A stretch of 64,000 nt of DNA, taken from positions 34,521-98,520 of the forward strand of contig CAWIGI010000015.1 of NCBI GenBank assembly GCA_963835685.1. Direction: 5' to 3'. Position 1 is the first letter of the stretch; each line of letters opens with the position of its first letter. The notes under the pieces were generated by a model. That model was given only the letters and a program-made list of their open reading frames with translations. It was not told where the DNA came from and did not search any database. Both the position numbers and the translations under genes were made by a program. This DNA comes from DATAGF01 sp963835685 (GTDB taxonomy: Bacteria > Actinomycetota > Thermoleophilia > Miltoncostaeales > Miltoncostaeaceae). This document shows, in pieces, positions 43,490-51,605 of this stretch.

Positions 43490-44587
43490 CAGCGCCGAAG
43501 CTCCTCGATGGCCGCCTCGAGCCGCCCGGGCGGCGGCGTCATGCGCAGCCGGACATCGCCCGGCGCGGCCAGCAGCACCATGTTCTGCGCCTCACCGTCG
43601 GCCTTCTTGTCGCGGCCGATCGCCTCCAGCACGGCGGGCGTCGCCACCTCGGCATCGAGACGGGTGGGAAGACGCGTGCCGCTCGAAGAGGGCGGCCGTA
43701 CGGCCGCGCACCGCCGGGTCGAGGGCGAGCATCTCCTCCGACAGGCGCAGGGCCGCGAGCAGGCCGAGCGAGATCGCCTCGCCATGGCGGTAGCGCTCGT
43801 AGCCGCCCGCCGCCTCGATCCCGTGCCCGACGGTGTGCCCGAGGTTCAGCGACGCCCGCACGCCGTGGTCGCGCTCGTCGGCCGCCACGACGGCCAGCTT
43901 GTGGGCGACGCAGCGCCGGATCAGGGCGCTCAGCTCGTCCGCCGGCCCGGGCAGGGCGGGCCACGACTCGATCAGCTCGAGCAGCTCGGCGCCCTCGAGC
44001 AGCCCGTACTTGATCACCTCCGCGAAGCCGCAGGCGAGCTCGCGGGGCGGCAGGCCGTCGAGGACGTCGGTGTCCATCAGGACCAGGTCGGGCTGCCAGA
44101 TCGCGCCGACGTAGTTCTTGCCCTCGGGGAGGTCCACGCCGGTCTTGCCGCCGATCGACGAGTTGACCATCGCCAAGAGCGTCGTCGGCAGGTGAAACAG
44201 GCGCACCCCGCGCTGGTACGAGGCCGCCACGAAGCCGGCGAGGTCGCCGACCATCCCGCCCCCCAGCGCCGCCACGGCGTCCGCGCGCCGAAGGCCCGCC
44301 TCGGCCGCGAGCCGGCTCAGCCGCTCCACCTGGGCCAGGGTCTTCGACCCCTCGCCGGGCGGGACGCTCGCGCCGATCACGCGCATGCCCGCCCCCTGCA
44401 GCGAGGCGCGCGCGCGCCGGGCGAGCCCCGGAACGTTGCCGTCGCTCACCAGCAGGACGCCGCTCCCGCCGGCGCGCTCGGCCCAGAGCGGGCCGAGGGC
44501 GTCGAGCAGCCCCGGCCCGAGGTGCACGGGGAAGCGCCGGTCGCCGATCTCCGCCCACAGGACCTGGGCCGGCGCCACCCGGCTCAC
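43489..44587 (-). CDS. aroB: 3-dehydroquinate synthase (frameshifted)
   Basis: VPPGEGSKTLAQVERL, AVAALGGGMVGDLAGFVAASYQRG, PTTLLAMVNSSIGGKTGVD, GFAEVIKYGLLEG, and SLNLGHTVGHGIEAAGGY (zinc His) identify AroB. One extra base near 43675 splits off the end (LPTRLDAEVATPAVLEAIGRDKKADGEAQNMVLLAAPG). Corrected length is 365 aa. It cyclises DAHP to 3-dehydroquinate using NAD and zinc. GTG 44587 overlaps the aroK stop as GTGA. Confidence 0.93.
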
Positions 44588-45093
44588 CGCGCCGCCCGCG
44601 CGCCGCGCTGGGCCCACGCGGCGACCCGCGCGGCGACCTCGTCGGCCGGGTCGTCGGCGTCAACCTCCAGGGCCGCGGCCTCGCGGTACCCGGCCTCCCG
44701 AGCGACGGCCCTCCGGGCGAAGCGCTCGCGATCGCCGGCCAGCGGCCGGTCGGATCCCTCCACGCGCGCCCAGGCGACGTCGACGCTGGCGCGCAGCCAG
44801 ACCACGTCGGCCACCCGTCCGACCAGGCTGCGGGTGCGGGCGCTCTCGAGGGCTCCGCCGCCGAGGGCGAGGACGCCGGGCTCCCCCCCGAGCACCTCCC
44901 GGATGACGGTCTCCTCCGTGCGCCGGAACCAGACCTCGCCGCGCCGCGAGAAGATTTCCGCGATCGCCATCCCGGCACGGCGCTCGATCACCCGGTCGGC
45001 GTCGGTGAACTCCCGCCCGAGGCGGGCCGCCACCCGCCTGCCCACGGCCGTCTTCCCCGCGCCCATGTAGCCGGTCAGGACGAGCCAGCGCAT
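44584..45093 (-). CDS. aroK: Shikimate kinase
   Basis: 169 aa. Walker A is LVLTGYMGAGKTAVGRRVAARLG. DADRVIERRAGMAIAEIFSRRGEVWFRRTEETVI carries the shikimate-binding Asp/Arg and FR(R)xE. LALGGGAL is the GGG motif and RPLAGD the lid. It phosphorylates shikimate with ATP. ATG 45093 overlaps the aroC stop by one base (TGATG). Confidence 0.94.
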   Translation of the reverse strand: MRWLVLTGYMGAGKTAVGRRVAARLGREFTDADRVIERRAGMAIAEIFSRRGEVWFRRTEETVIREVLGGEPGVLALGGGALESARTRSLVGRVADVVWLRASVDVAWARVEGSDRPLAGDRERFARRAVAREAGYREAAALEVDADDPADEVAARVAAWAQRGARAAR

Positions 45094-46253
45094 CACCGGC
45101 CGATCTCGACCCGGTAGCGCTCGACCGCCGAGTCGAGGTGCGCGATCGAGTCGCCGCCGAACTTCTCGAGCAGGGCCTGGGCGAGCACGAAGGCGACCGC
45201 GGCCTCGGCGACGACGCCCGCCGCCGGGACGGCGCAGATGTCCGAGCGCTCCTTGAAGGCCTTGCGCGGCTCCTTGGTGGCGACGTTGACGGAGGCGAGC
45301 GGGCGGGTCAGCGTGCTGATCGGCTTCATCACCGCCCGCACCACCACGGGGGAGCCGTGCGTCATGCCGCCCTCGATCCCGCCGGAACGGTTGGTGCGGC
45401 GGAAGAAGCCCCGGTCGGGCGCGTGGAAGATCTCGTCGTGGGCCTCGCTGCCCGGGATCGCCCCGAGCGCGAAGCCGGCCCCGAGCTCGACCCCCTTGAT
45501 CGCCTGGATCCCGAGCAGCGCCTGTCCCAGGCGCCCGTCCAGGCGCGCGTCGCCGGAGACGTGCGACCCGAGGCCGGGAAGCGGGTCGAAGGCCCAGACC
45601 TCGAAGACGCCGCCCACGGTGTCGTGGTCCCGGCCGGCCGCCTTGATCGCGGCCACCATGCGCTCCGAGGCCTCGGGGTCGAGGCAGCGCACCGGGCTCT
45701 CGTCCACGCCCTCGAAGTCCTCGAGCGCCAGGTCGTCGCGCAGCGGGACGGCCTCGGGGCCGATCCGCACGACGTGGCTCCGGACCTCGGTGCCGTAGCG
45801 CCGCAGCAGCGCCTTCGCGACGCCGCCGGCGGCGACGCGCGCCGCGGTCTCGCGGGCGCTCGCGCGCTCGAGGATCGGGCGCAGGTCGTCGGAGCCGAAC
45901 TTGAGCATCCCCGCCAGGTCCGCGTGGCCCGGCCGCGGCAGCGTGATCGGCTCGACCTCGCCCTCCGGCTCCCACACGGCCATGCGGTCGGCGGCCCAGT
46001 TCGGGAAGTCGAGGTTCGGGATCTCGAGCGTGAGCGGGCTGCCGATCGTGCTGCCGTGGCGGAGCCCGGTCTTCACCTGGACCCGGTCGCGCTCGATCTT
46101 CATCCGGCCGCCGCGCCCGAAGCCGAGCTGGCGGCGCGCGAGGTCGGCGTCGATGTCCTCGGGAGCGAGCGGAAGGCCGGCCGGCAGACCCTCCAGGACC
46201 GCGAAGAGCGCCGGGCCGTGGGACTCCCCGGCTGTGCGGTAGGTCAGGGCCAC
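45093..46253 (-). CDS. aroC: Chorismate synthase
   Basis: 386 aa. ALTYRTAGESHGPALFAVLEG, DLARRQLGFGRGGRMKIERD, VKTGLRHGSTIGSPLTLEI, RPGHADLAGMLKF, RASARETAARVAAGGVAKALL and RTNRSGGIEGGMTHGSPVVVRA define AroC. It converts EPSP to chorismate with reduced FMN. GTG 46253 lies 8 nt after a TAGACT box. It heads the aroC-K-B-Q-pepQ-efp-acc run. Confidence 0.96.
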   Translation of the reverse strand: MALTYRTAGESHGPALFAVLEGLPAGLPLAPEDIDADLARRQLGFGRGGRMKIERDRVQVKTGLRHGSTIGSPLTLEIPNLDFPNWAADRMAVWEPEGEVEPITLPRPGHADLAGMLKFGSDDLRPILERASARETAARVAAGGVAKALLRRYGTEVRSHVVRIGPEAVPLRDDLALEDFEGVDESPVRCLDPEASERMVAAIKAAGRDHDTVGGVFEVWAFDPLPGLGSHVSGDARLDGRLGQALLGIQAIKGVELGAGFALGAIPGSEAHDEIFHAPDRGFFRRTNRSGGIEGGMTHGSPVVVRAVMKPISTLTRPLASVNVATKEPRKAFKERSDICAVPAAGVVAEAAVAFVLAQALLEKFGGDSIAHLDSAVERYRVEIGR

Positions 46254-46261
46254 GGAGCGCG

Positions 46262-46267
46262 AGTCTA
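46262..46267 (-). promoter_or_regulatory. -10 box of the aroC operon promoter
   Basis: TAGACT on the minus strand, 8 nt before the aroC GTG. It suggests a leaderless mRNA for the whole aro run. Confidence 0.45.
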
Positions 46268-46274
46268 GCGGCCC

Positions 46275-47480
46275 CTAGACGGGGAGCGGCGCGCCCAGGA
46301 GCCCCGCGACCGCGCCGATCGCGCCCGCGGCGAGGAGGGTCGCCACGACCCCCCGCCGGAGGACGAACAGCGCCACGGCCGCGCCCGCCAGCACCGCCGC
46401 CTGCCACGGCTCCCCCAGGGCGAGGGCGAGCGGGACGGCCGAGCCCAGGATCGCGCCGATCGCCGCGGGCCCGGCGCCGTCGAGGAAGGCGCGCATGTCA
46501 CGATTCGCCACCAGCCGGTGGAAGCGGTCGGCGCCGACGAGGATGAACGCGAAGGACGGCGCGAACGCCACCAGCGCGGCCAGCAGCGCCCCGCCCACCC
46601 CGGCCGCGGCGTAGCCGACGACCGCGACGGTGTGCACCACCGGCCCGGGGGTCACCTGGCCGAGCGCGACCGCGTTGAGGAACTCGCCGTCGGTCATCCA
46701 GCCGAAGCGGTCCACCGCGTCGGACTGCATCAGGGGGATGATCACGAAGCCGCCCCCGTACGAGAGCGCGCCGACCTTGAACGCCGTCCACGCCAGGGCG
46801 CCGAGGCCGCCGGTCGCCGCCCCGGCCGCCAGCAGCAGCGCGGCGGGGCTCAGCCCGGACAGCGCTCCCCGGCCGCGGGCCGCCCGGCGCAACGCGACCT
46901 CGGCGAGGCCGCATCCGAGCAGGACGAGCACCAGCCACGGCCCCAGGGTCGCGGCGGCCACGCCCCCCAGGGCAGCCCAGACCACCAGACGCCCGCGGAA
47001 GGCGCCCGAGGCGCGACGCCATGCCGGGACGCCGAGGCGCGCCCCCGCGTCGACCGCGACGGCCGCGACCGCGGCGCCGGCCCCGGCGCCCGCCCCGCGC
47101 AGCCAGTCGGGTGCCGAGCCGGAGAGGAAGAGCGCCGCCAGCACGACGATCAGGACGAGGCCCGGGACGATGAAGCAGAGGCCGCCCACGACGGCCCCCG
47201 CGGGCCCGCGCAGCGCCCATGCGCAGTAGACGGCGAGCTGCGTGGACGCCGGTCCGGGCAGGAGGTTCGTCGCCGCGATCGCGTCCTCGAACCGGCGCGG
47301 CTCGAGCCAACCCCGACGCTCCACGCAGAGGTCCCGCAGCAGCGCGACGTGCGCGGGCGGCCCGCCGAACCCCACGACGCCGATCCTGCCCCACTCCCGT
47401 GCCACCTCCGCGAGGCCCGGCGTGGCACGGGGCCGGTCGGGCGCGGGGCCGGCGTCGGCAGCGGTCGATCCCACCGGCAT
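46275..47480 (-). CDS. chrA: Chromate transporter ChrA family
   Basis: 401 aa with two homologous halves. Half 1: IGVVGFGGPPAHVALLRDLCVERRGWL, ATNLLPGPASTQLAVYCAW. Half 2: FKVGALSYGGGFVIIPLMQSDAVDRFGWMTDGEFLNAVALGQVTPGPVVHTVAVVGYAAAG. The FGG and GPxxTQ/GPVV motifs are those of full-length CHR transporters, with about 10-12 membrane helices. It exports chromate in characterised cases; the true substrate here is not proven. Confidence 0.92.
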   Translation of the reverse strand: MPVGSTAADAGPAPDRPRATPGLAEVAREWGRIGVVGFGGPPAHVALLRDLCVERRGWLEPRRFEDAIAATNLLPGPASTQLAVYCAWALRGPAGAVVGGLCFIVPGLVLIVVLAALFLSGSAPDWLRGAGAGAGAAVAAVAVDAGARLGVPAWRRASGAFRGRLVVWAALGGVAAATLGPWLVLVLLGCGLAEVALRRAARGRGALSGLSPAALLLAAGAATGGLGALAWTAFKVGALSYGGGFVIIPLMQSDAVDRFGWMTDGEFLNAVALGQVTPGPVVHTVAVVGYAAAGVGGALLAALVAFAPSFAFILVGADRFHRLVANRDMRAFLDGAGPAAIGAILGSAVPLALALGEPWQAAVLAGAAVALFVLRRGVVATLLAAGAIGAVAGLLGAPLPV

Positions 47481-47541
47481 GGCAGTCTCTCAGCCCGTCA
47501 CACCCCGCGCCCGGAGGTCCCATGTCCGAGGAGTCGTCGCC

Positions 47542-47976
47542 GTGAGCCCCGTGTTGCGCGAGGCGCGCGAGTGGCTGCTGACCTTCCGCACGATCCGGCG
47601 GCTGCGACGCCGGGCCGCCATCGCCCCCTCAGGGCCCGGCGCGCCCGCGCGGCCGACGGTGCGGCGCCCGGACGACGATCCGGCCCTGCGCTCGCGGCTT
47701 CGCCGCTGGAGCCACCGGTCGGGCCGCGCGGACGACGCCGGGCCCTCGGCCGAGCTCACGGCGTCGGACGCCGCCGAGGCCGCCCGCACGCTGCTCGCGC
47801 TCCGCTCCCAGATGACCGGACCGGCCGCCGAGGCGATCGACGCCCACCTGGAGGCGGGCCGGATCGCCGCACGGCGCCTGCGCCCCGCCGACGGCTACGT
47901 CTGGGAGATGCCGGGCCTCCGGGTCTTCGCCATCGCCGGCGTGCAGGCGTTCACGGTCGAGGATCGCGGGCGCTGA
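47542..47976 (+). CDS. Hypothetical protein
   Basis: 144 aa from the GTG at 47542, which has GAGGAG 8-13 nt upstream. Contents: a basic N-terminal helix (LREAREWLLTFRTIRRLRRRAA), a disordered Arg/Pro/Ser segment, a helical stretch (TASDAAEAARTLLALRSQM...) and an ordered end (GYVWEMPGLRVFAIAGVQAFTVED). No signal peptide or known domain. It is divergent from chrA and convergent with the UBP zinc-finger gene. Confidence 0.5.
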   Translation: MSPVLREAREWLLTFRTIRRLRRRAAIAPSGPGAPARPTVRRPDDDPALRSRLRRWSHRSGRADDAGPSAELTASDAAEAARTLLALRSQMTGPAAEAIDAHLEAGRIAARRLRPADGYVWEMPGLRVFAIAGVQAFTVEDRGR

Positions 47977-47989
47977 GCCCCTCCCGCCC

Positions 47990-48241
47990 TCAGACGAAGT
48001 CCTCGTCCACGTAGCACCAGCGCCAGTCCTCGCCCGGCTGGGCCGAGCGCACCACGGGGTGGCCGTCGGCGAGGAAGTGCTTCGTGGCGTGCCTGTTGCG
48101 CGACGAGTCGCAGCAGCCCACGTGGCCGCAGGTCAGGCACGTGCGCAGGTGCACCCAGGTATCGCCCATCGCCAGGCACTCCTCGCAGCCGGCGGCGCGC
48201 GGGGCGGCCTCGACGAGCTCGTAGGTGTGCGCGCAGGGCAT
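47990..48241 (-). CDS. UBP-type zinc-finger protein
   Basis: 83 aa. MPCAHTYELVEAAPRAAGCEECLAMGDTWVHLRTCLTCGHVGCCDSSRNRHATKHFLADGHPVV places Cys and His exactly as in the ZnF-UBP fold that binds free C-terminal glycines in eukaryotes. Stand-alone bacterial versions are common in Actinobacteria; their ligand is unknown. The ATG at 48241 matches the domain start. Confidence 0.88.
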   Translation of the reverse strand: MPCAHTYELVEAAPRAAGCEECLAMGDTWVHLRTCLTCGHVGCCDSSRNRHATKHFLADGHPVVRSAQPGEDWRWCYVDEDFV

Positions 48242-48295
48242 CGCCCCCGCAGCGTAGCCGCCGTCCCCGAGCGGGGCCCGTCCGGGCCCCGCCAC

Positions 48296-48301
48296 TATGA
48301 T
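48296..48301 (+). promoter_or_regulatory. Consensus -10 box of a leaderless promoter (mscS)
   Basis: TATGAT followed by 7 nt and GTG 48309. The ATG inside this box (48297) begins an in-frame ORF, but a start codon cannot lie within its own -10 box, so GTG 48309 is preferred. Confidence 0.5.
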
Positions 48302-48308
48302 CGCCCCC

Positions 48309-49124
48309 GTGCCCGTCCCCCCCGCCGCCGTCTTCGGCCTTCCGGAGTGGGCGGGCCGCCTGGTGCTCGCCGGGCTCGTGGTGGCCGGCGCGCTCGTGCT
48401 GCTGTGGCTCGCGACCTGGCTGACGAGCCGGCTGGTCCGGCGGACGGCGCCCGTCGAGGGCCCCCGGGCACGCCAGCGCGAGACCGCCGTCAAGCTGCTC
48501 GGGAGCGCCCTCCGCTACGTGATCCTGATCGGCGCCCTGGTCGCCCTCGTCTTCGCGATCGCCGGCGGCGGAAGCGTGGCCGCGGTCAGCGGCGGGGCGA
48601 TCGTGGCCATCATCGTCGGATTCGCGTTCCAGCGCCTGTTGGTGGACGCCATCGCCGGGTTCTTCATCCTCTTCGAGGGCGACTACGCGGTCGGGGACGT
48701 GGTGCGGCTCGAGCCCAGCGGCTACACGGGCACGGTGGAGTCGATCGGGCTGCGCGCGACGGTGCTCGACGGCTCGGGCTCCGAGCGCATGATCGTGCCC
48801 AACGGCTCCATCAGCGGCATCCGGGTCATCCCGGCCGGCCGCCGGCGCATGCGCCTCGAGATGCTCACGGCCGACCCCGAGACGCTCGAGGCGATGGTGC
48901 ACGAGATCGGCGGCGCCGTCGCCGGCGCCGGCGGCCCCTGGGACGGGCCTCCGCGGGTGGTCGTGCGGTCGGCCGAGGGCGGCCTGAGCCGCCTCATCGC
49001 CATCGTGGAGATCGACCCGTCGCGAGAGGGGGCGGCCGAGGCCTGGCTGGCCGACGCCCTGGCCGCGCGCGCCGGCGACCTGCTCGTCGGCCGGCCGCTC
49101 GCCATCTCCGAAGGGGCCCCATAG
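48309..49124 (+). CDS. MscS-family mechanosensitive ion channel
   Basis: 271 aa. Three membrane helices are followed by the pore helix (GGGSVAAVSGGAIVAIIVGFAFQRLLVDAIAGFFILFEGDYAVGDVVRL), the MscS hallmark. The beta domain is YTGTVESIGLRATVLDGSGSERMIVPNGSI and the C-terminal alpha/beta cage follows. It releases solutes on hypo-osmotic shock. Its TAG stop at 49122-49124 directly abuts hairpin repeat copy C. Confidence 0.9.
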   Translation: MPVPPAAVFGLPEWAGRLVLAGLVVAGALVLLWLATWLTSRLVRRTAPVEGPRARQRETAVKLLGSALRYVILIGALVALVFAIAGGGSVAAVSGGAIVAIIVGFAFQRLLVDAIAGFFILFEGDYAVGDVVRLEPSGYTGTVESIGLRATVLDGSGSERMIVPNGSISGIRVIPAGRRRMRLEMLTADPETLEAMVHEIGGAVAGAGGPWDGPPRVVVRSAEGGLSRLIAIVEIDPSREGAAEAWLADALAARAGDLLVGRPLAISEGAP

Positions 49125-49186
49125 CGTACGCCGGGCCTCTTGCGGGCCCGGCGGGACGCGCCTCCGGCCCCTGGCCGGGGCCTCCG
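49124..49186 (-). repeat. Hairpin repeat, copy C (H2 and H3 only)
   Basis: Read on the minus strand: H2 GGCCCC, loop GGCCA, GGGGCC (49182-49166), then GCGTCCC, then H3 GCCGGGCC, loop CGCAAGA, GGCCCGGC (49152-49130) and GTACGC (49129-49124). The H3 loop equals copy A, while both stem arms differ in matched positions (AGCGGGCC/GGCCCGCT versus GCCGGGCC/GGCCCGGC). It starts at the mscS stop. Confidence 0.8.
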
Positions 49187-49192
49187 CACCCG

Positions 49193-49293
49193 GCGTACCA
49201 CGCGCCTCTCACGGACGCGTGGAGACGCGCAAGATGGCCCTGGCCGGGCCATCTGCAGACCGGCGCACCGGCTGGCGCCGGGGCTGGCGCCGG
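49193..49293 (-). repeat. Hairpin repeat, copy C' (complete, inverted)
   Basis: Read on the minus strand: H1 CCGGCG (49293-49288), core with tip CGGC/GCCG, CGCCGG (49265-49260); H2 AGATGGCCC, loop GGCCA, GGGCCATCT (49254-49232), a perfect 9-bp stem; H3 CCACGCG, loop TCCGTGAGAGG, CGCGTGG (49222-49198), then GTACGC-type end. Order H1-H2-H3 matches copies A and B, but the stems are different. Confidence 0.75.
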
Positions 49294-49338
49294 AAAAGCA
49301 CCGCGCCGCCCGGCAGACGGTCGTGGAGGCGCTGTTCC

Positions 49339-49439
49339 GGCGGCCAGTCCCGCCGAAGGCGGTGCCGCCGTCTGCAAAAGGCCCCGGCCAGGGGCCCTTT
49401 TGCGCGTCCCAGCGGGCCCGCGAGAGGCCCGCTGTACGC
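49339..49439 (+). repeat. Three-hairpin intergenic repeat, copy B
   Basis: H1 GGCGGC, core CAGTCCCGCCGAAGGCGG, GCCGCC (49339-49369). H2 GCAAAAGGCCCC, loop GGCCA, GGGGCCCTTTTGC (49374-49403). H3 AGCGGGCC, loop CGCGAGA, GGCCCGCT (49411-49433), then GTACGC. It has the same length and order as copy A and faces copies C and C' across the convergent gap. Its T-rich H2 arm resembles a terminator on both strands. Confidence 0.82.
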
Positions 49440-49443
49440 CGGG

Positions 49444-50142
49444 TCACCCCGCGTACCAGTCGAGCATCGCCGGCCCCCAGACCAGCCCCACCAGCGCCCC
49501 GCCCGCCATGAACGGCCCGAACGGCACCGTCATTCGCCGGGCCCGCGCGCCGTGGCGGGCCACCAGCGCGGCGCCCGCCGCCGCGGCCGACACGAAGGCG
49601 GCGGCGAGCGCCGGCACGACGGCGGCGCCGAGGGCCCCGCCGATCAGCAGCCCCAGCTTGACGTCGCCGAGGCCCATCGCGTCGGGGCGGACGAGCCAGG
49701 GCAGCAGCAGGAAGGCCGCCGCGCCGGCCGCCGCCGCGCACGGCTCCCACCAGCCCGACGGGTGGGCGGCCACCGCCGCGGCGAGCGCGACCGCCGCGGC
49801 GGGCAAGACGACGAGGTCGGGGATCAGCCCGTGCCGCAGGTCGATCAGCACCACGGGCACGAGCGCCACGAGCAGGACCGCCGCCGCGACCGCGCCCCAG
49901 CCGGGGCCCGCCGCGACGACGGCCGCGGCCGCCGCCCCGGCGCTGCCGACCTCGATCGCGAGCGCCGACCGGGGGGAGCCGGCGCCGTGCCTGGAGAGGG
50001 CGCCCCAGACCGCGCTCCGGGGCCGCGGCCGCAGGACGGACCCGCCTTCGGGCCAGCGCGCCACCGCCGCCGCCGAGAACGGGCCGAGCGCCGCGCCGCC
50101 CATCGCTGCGGCGGCGGTCCAGGCGACGGCGTCGGCGGGCAT
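49444..50142 (-). CDS. Prepilin peptidase (A24 family)
   Basis: 232 aa, highly hydrophobic, about 6-7 helices. The aspartyl-protease motifs are VLIDLRHGLIPDLVVLP (first Asp) and the GxGD motif in AMGLGDVKLGLLIG. The N-terminal cysteine-rich cytoplasmic methylase region of full PilD proteins is reduced and has no Cys pairs, as in Actinobacteria. It cleaves type IV prepilin-like leaders. No pilin genes are nearby. Confidence 0.88.
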   Translation of the reverse strand: MPADAVAWTAAAAMGGAALGPFSAAAVARWPEGGSVLRPRPRSAVWGALSRHGAGSPRSALAIEVGSAGAAAAAVVAAGPGWGAVAAAVLLVALVPVVLIDLRHGLIPDLVVLPAAAVALAAAVAAHPSGWWEPCAAAAGAAAFLLLPWLVRPDAMGLGDVKLGLLIGGALGAAVVPALAAAFVSAAAAGAALVARHGARARRMTVPFGPFMAGGALVGLVWGPAMLDWYAG

Positions 50143-50217
50143 GGGGCCAGCACAGCCGGTCCCGGCGCGCGGGTGTGTGCCCGGGCGCGCCGAAGGCGTG
50201 ACGGAGTCGTGCCGGGG

Positions 50218-51021
50218 TCAGCCGGGCCGGCGGGCGATCCCGTACAGCTTGACGAAGGTGAACTCGAAGCCCCGGGGCCCCGCGGCCCCGTTGACGGCCT
50301 CCGTGACCCGGGCCGCGTGCGCCTCGGCCTCCGCCGGGTCGAGGTCGTCGGACAGGTGCGAGGCCACCGCCCCGATGCGCGCGAGGAAGGCCTCGGGGTC
50401 GGCGCGCCGGACGCGGTGCTCCTCCCAGGCGTCGAGGACCTCGAGCCCGGCGTCCTCCATGTACCCCGCGAGCTGGTCGCCGCTGCGGTGGATCAGATCG
50501 AAGACCTCGGTCCAGGCCGGGGGCACCGGCGGCTCGACGGCCTTGAGGAGCAGCCGGAACTCCTCGTCGGTGCCCCGGCCCGAGGCGAGGACCGCCAGGG
50601 CGCCGCCGGGACGCAGCCGGCGCGCCATGGCGGCGATCGCCGCCGGCTTGTCCGGGAACCAGTGGAACGCCATCGCGCTCACCACGGCGTCGTAGGCGCC
50701 GTCGGGGACCGGCATCTCGTGGACCCCCGCCTGGATCAGCTCGACCTCGGCGCCGAGGCCGGCGAGCTTCTCGCGGAACTGCTCCAGCATTCCCTCTGAG
50801 GGGTTGACCCCCGTCACCCGCCGCGATCCGAACCGGGCGATCATGGCCTCCGTGGCGAAGCCCGTGCCGCAGCCCACGTCGAGCACGCGCGCGTAGTCGC
50901 CGTCGGGGATGGCCGCGACGAGGCGCTGGGCGCCCATCCGGTTGCGCGCCAGCAACTCGTCGTAGTCGGCGGCGCTGCGGTCGAAGCTGCGCCCAACATC
51001 ACGGCCGTCGGCCACCCGCAC
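50218..51021 (-). CDS. Class I SAM-dependent methyltransferase
   Basis: 267 aa. Motif I VLDVGCGTGFATEAMIARFG, strand 2 VTGVNPSEGMLEQFREKL, VELIQAGVHEMPVPDGAYDAVVSAMAFHWFPDK and the LRPGGALAVL strand define the UbiE/methyltransferase-11 type. FDRSAADYDELLARNR is the N-terminal helix. Substrate unknown. The GTG at 51021 follows AAAGGGG. Confidence 0.88.
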   Translation of the reverse strand: MRVADGRDVGRSFDRSAADYDELLARNRMGAQRLVAAIPDGDYARVLDVGCGTGFATEAMIARFGSRRVTGVNPSEGMLEQFREKLAGLGAEVELIQAGVHEMPVPDGAYDAVVSAMAFHWFPDKPAAIAAMARRLRPGGALAVLASGRGTDEEFRLLLKAVEPPVPPAWTEVFDLIHRSGDQLAGYMEDAGLEVLDAWEEHRVRRADPEAFLARIGAVASHLSDDLDPAEAEAHAARVTEAVNGAAGPRGFEFTFVKLYGIARRPG

Positions 51022-51077
51022 CCCCTTTCGCTCCCCGGCGAGCCCGGCCGGGCGGCGCTACGGTACCAAGGGCGCCC

Positions 51078-51605
51078 ATGGCCGAGACCTTCATCCTCGT
51101 CACCGACGGTGCCTGCTCGGGCAACGGCACCGAGGCCGCCCGCGGCGGGTGGGCCGCGATCGTCACGGCGCCCGACGGCGCCGAGACCGTCCTCACCGGC
51201 GGCGAGTTCCCGACGACGAACAACCGCATGGAGCTGACCGCGGCGCTTGAGGGCCTGGGGTCGCTGCCGGACGGCTCGGAGGTCGAGCTCGTCACCGACT
51301 CGAGCTACATCGCGAACGCGATCTCCAAGGGCTGGCTCGAGGGGTGGAGCCGCAAGGGCTGGCGCACCGCGGGCAGGCAGCCAGTCGCCAACCGCGACCT
51401 CTGGGAGCGGATGATCGCCGAGCTCGCCCGGCTGCGGGTGAGGCCGCGGCTCGTGCGCGGCCACGCGGGCCACGAGGCCAACGAGCGCGCCGACCGCCTC
51501 GCGCAGGAGGCCGCCCGGGAGGCCGAGCCCGCACCGGCCCCGTCGCCGCTCGCCGAGGAGGGGCCGCCCGCGCGCGTCGACGGTCAGCTGGGCCTGGACC
51601 TCTGA
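51078..51605 (+). CDS. rnhA: Ribonuclease HI
   Basis: 175 aa. The catalytic DEDD set is visible: Asp in LVTDGACSGNG, Glu in TTNNRMELTAALEGL, Asp in LVTDSSYIANAI and Asp in HEANERADRLA, with the conserved W-rich GWLEGWSRKGWRT loop. A Pro/Glu-rich tail follows. It cleaves RNA in RNA:DNA hybrids. The stop TGA overlaps the panE-like CTG start. TACGGT lies at 51,059, 13 nt before the ATG. Confidence 0.93.
   Translation: MAETFILVTDGACSGNGTEAARGGWAAIVTAPDGAETVLTGGEFPTTNNRMELTAALEGLGSLPDGSEVELVTDSSYIANAISKGWLEGWSRKGWRTAGRQPVANRDLWERMIAELARLRVRPRLVRGHAGHEANERADRLAQEAAREAEPAPAPSPLAEEGPPARVDGQLGLDL

Noticed and set aside
49125..49440. CRISPR array or rho-independent terminator string
   Set aside because: Units are not regularly spaced with unique spacers, stems vary, and there is no direct-repeat periodicity. 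The hairpins are better treated as a repeat family.
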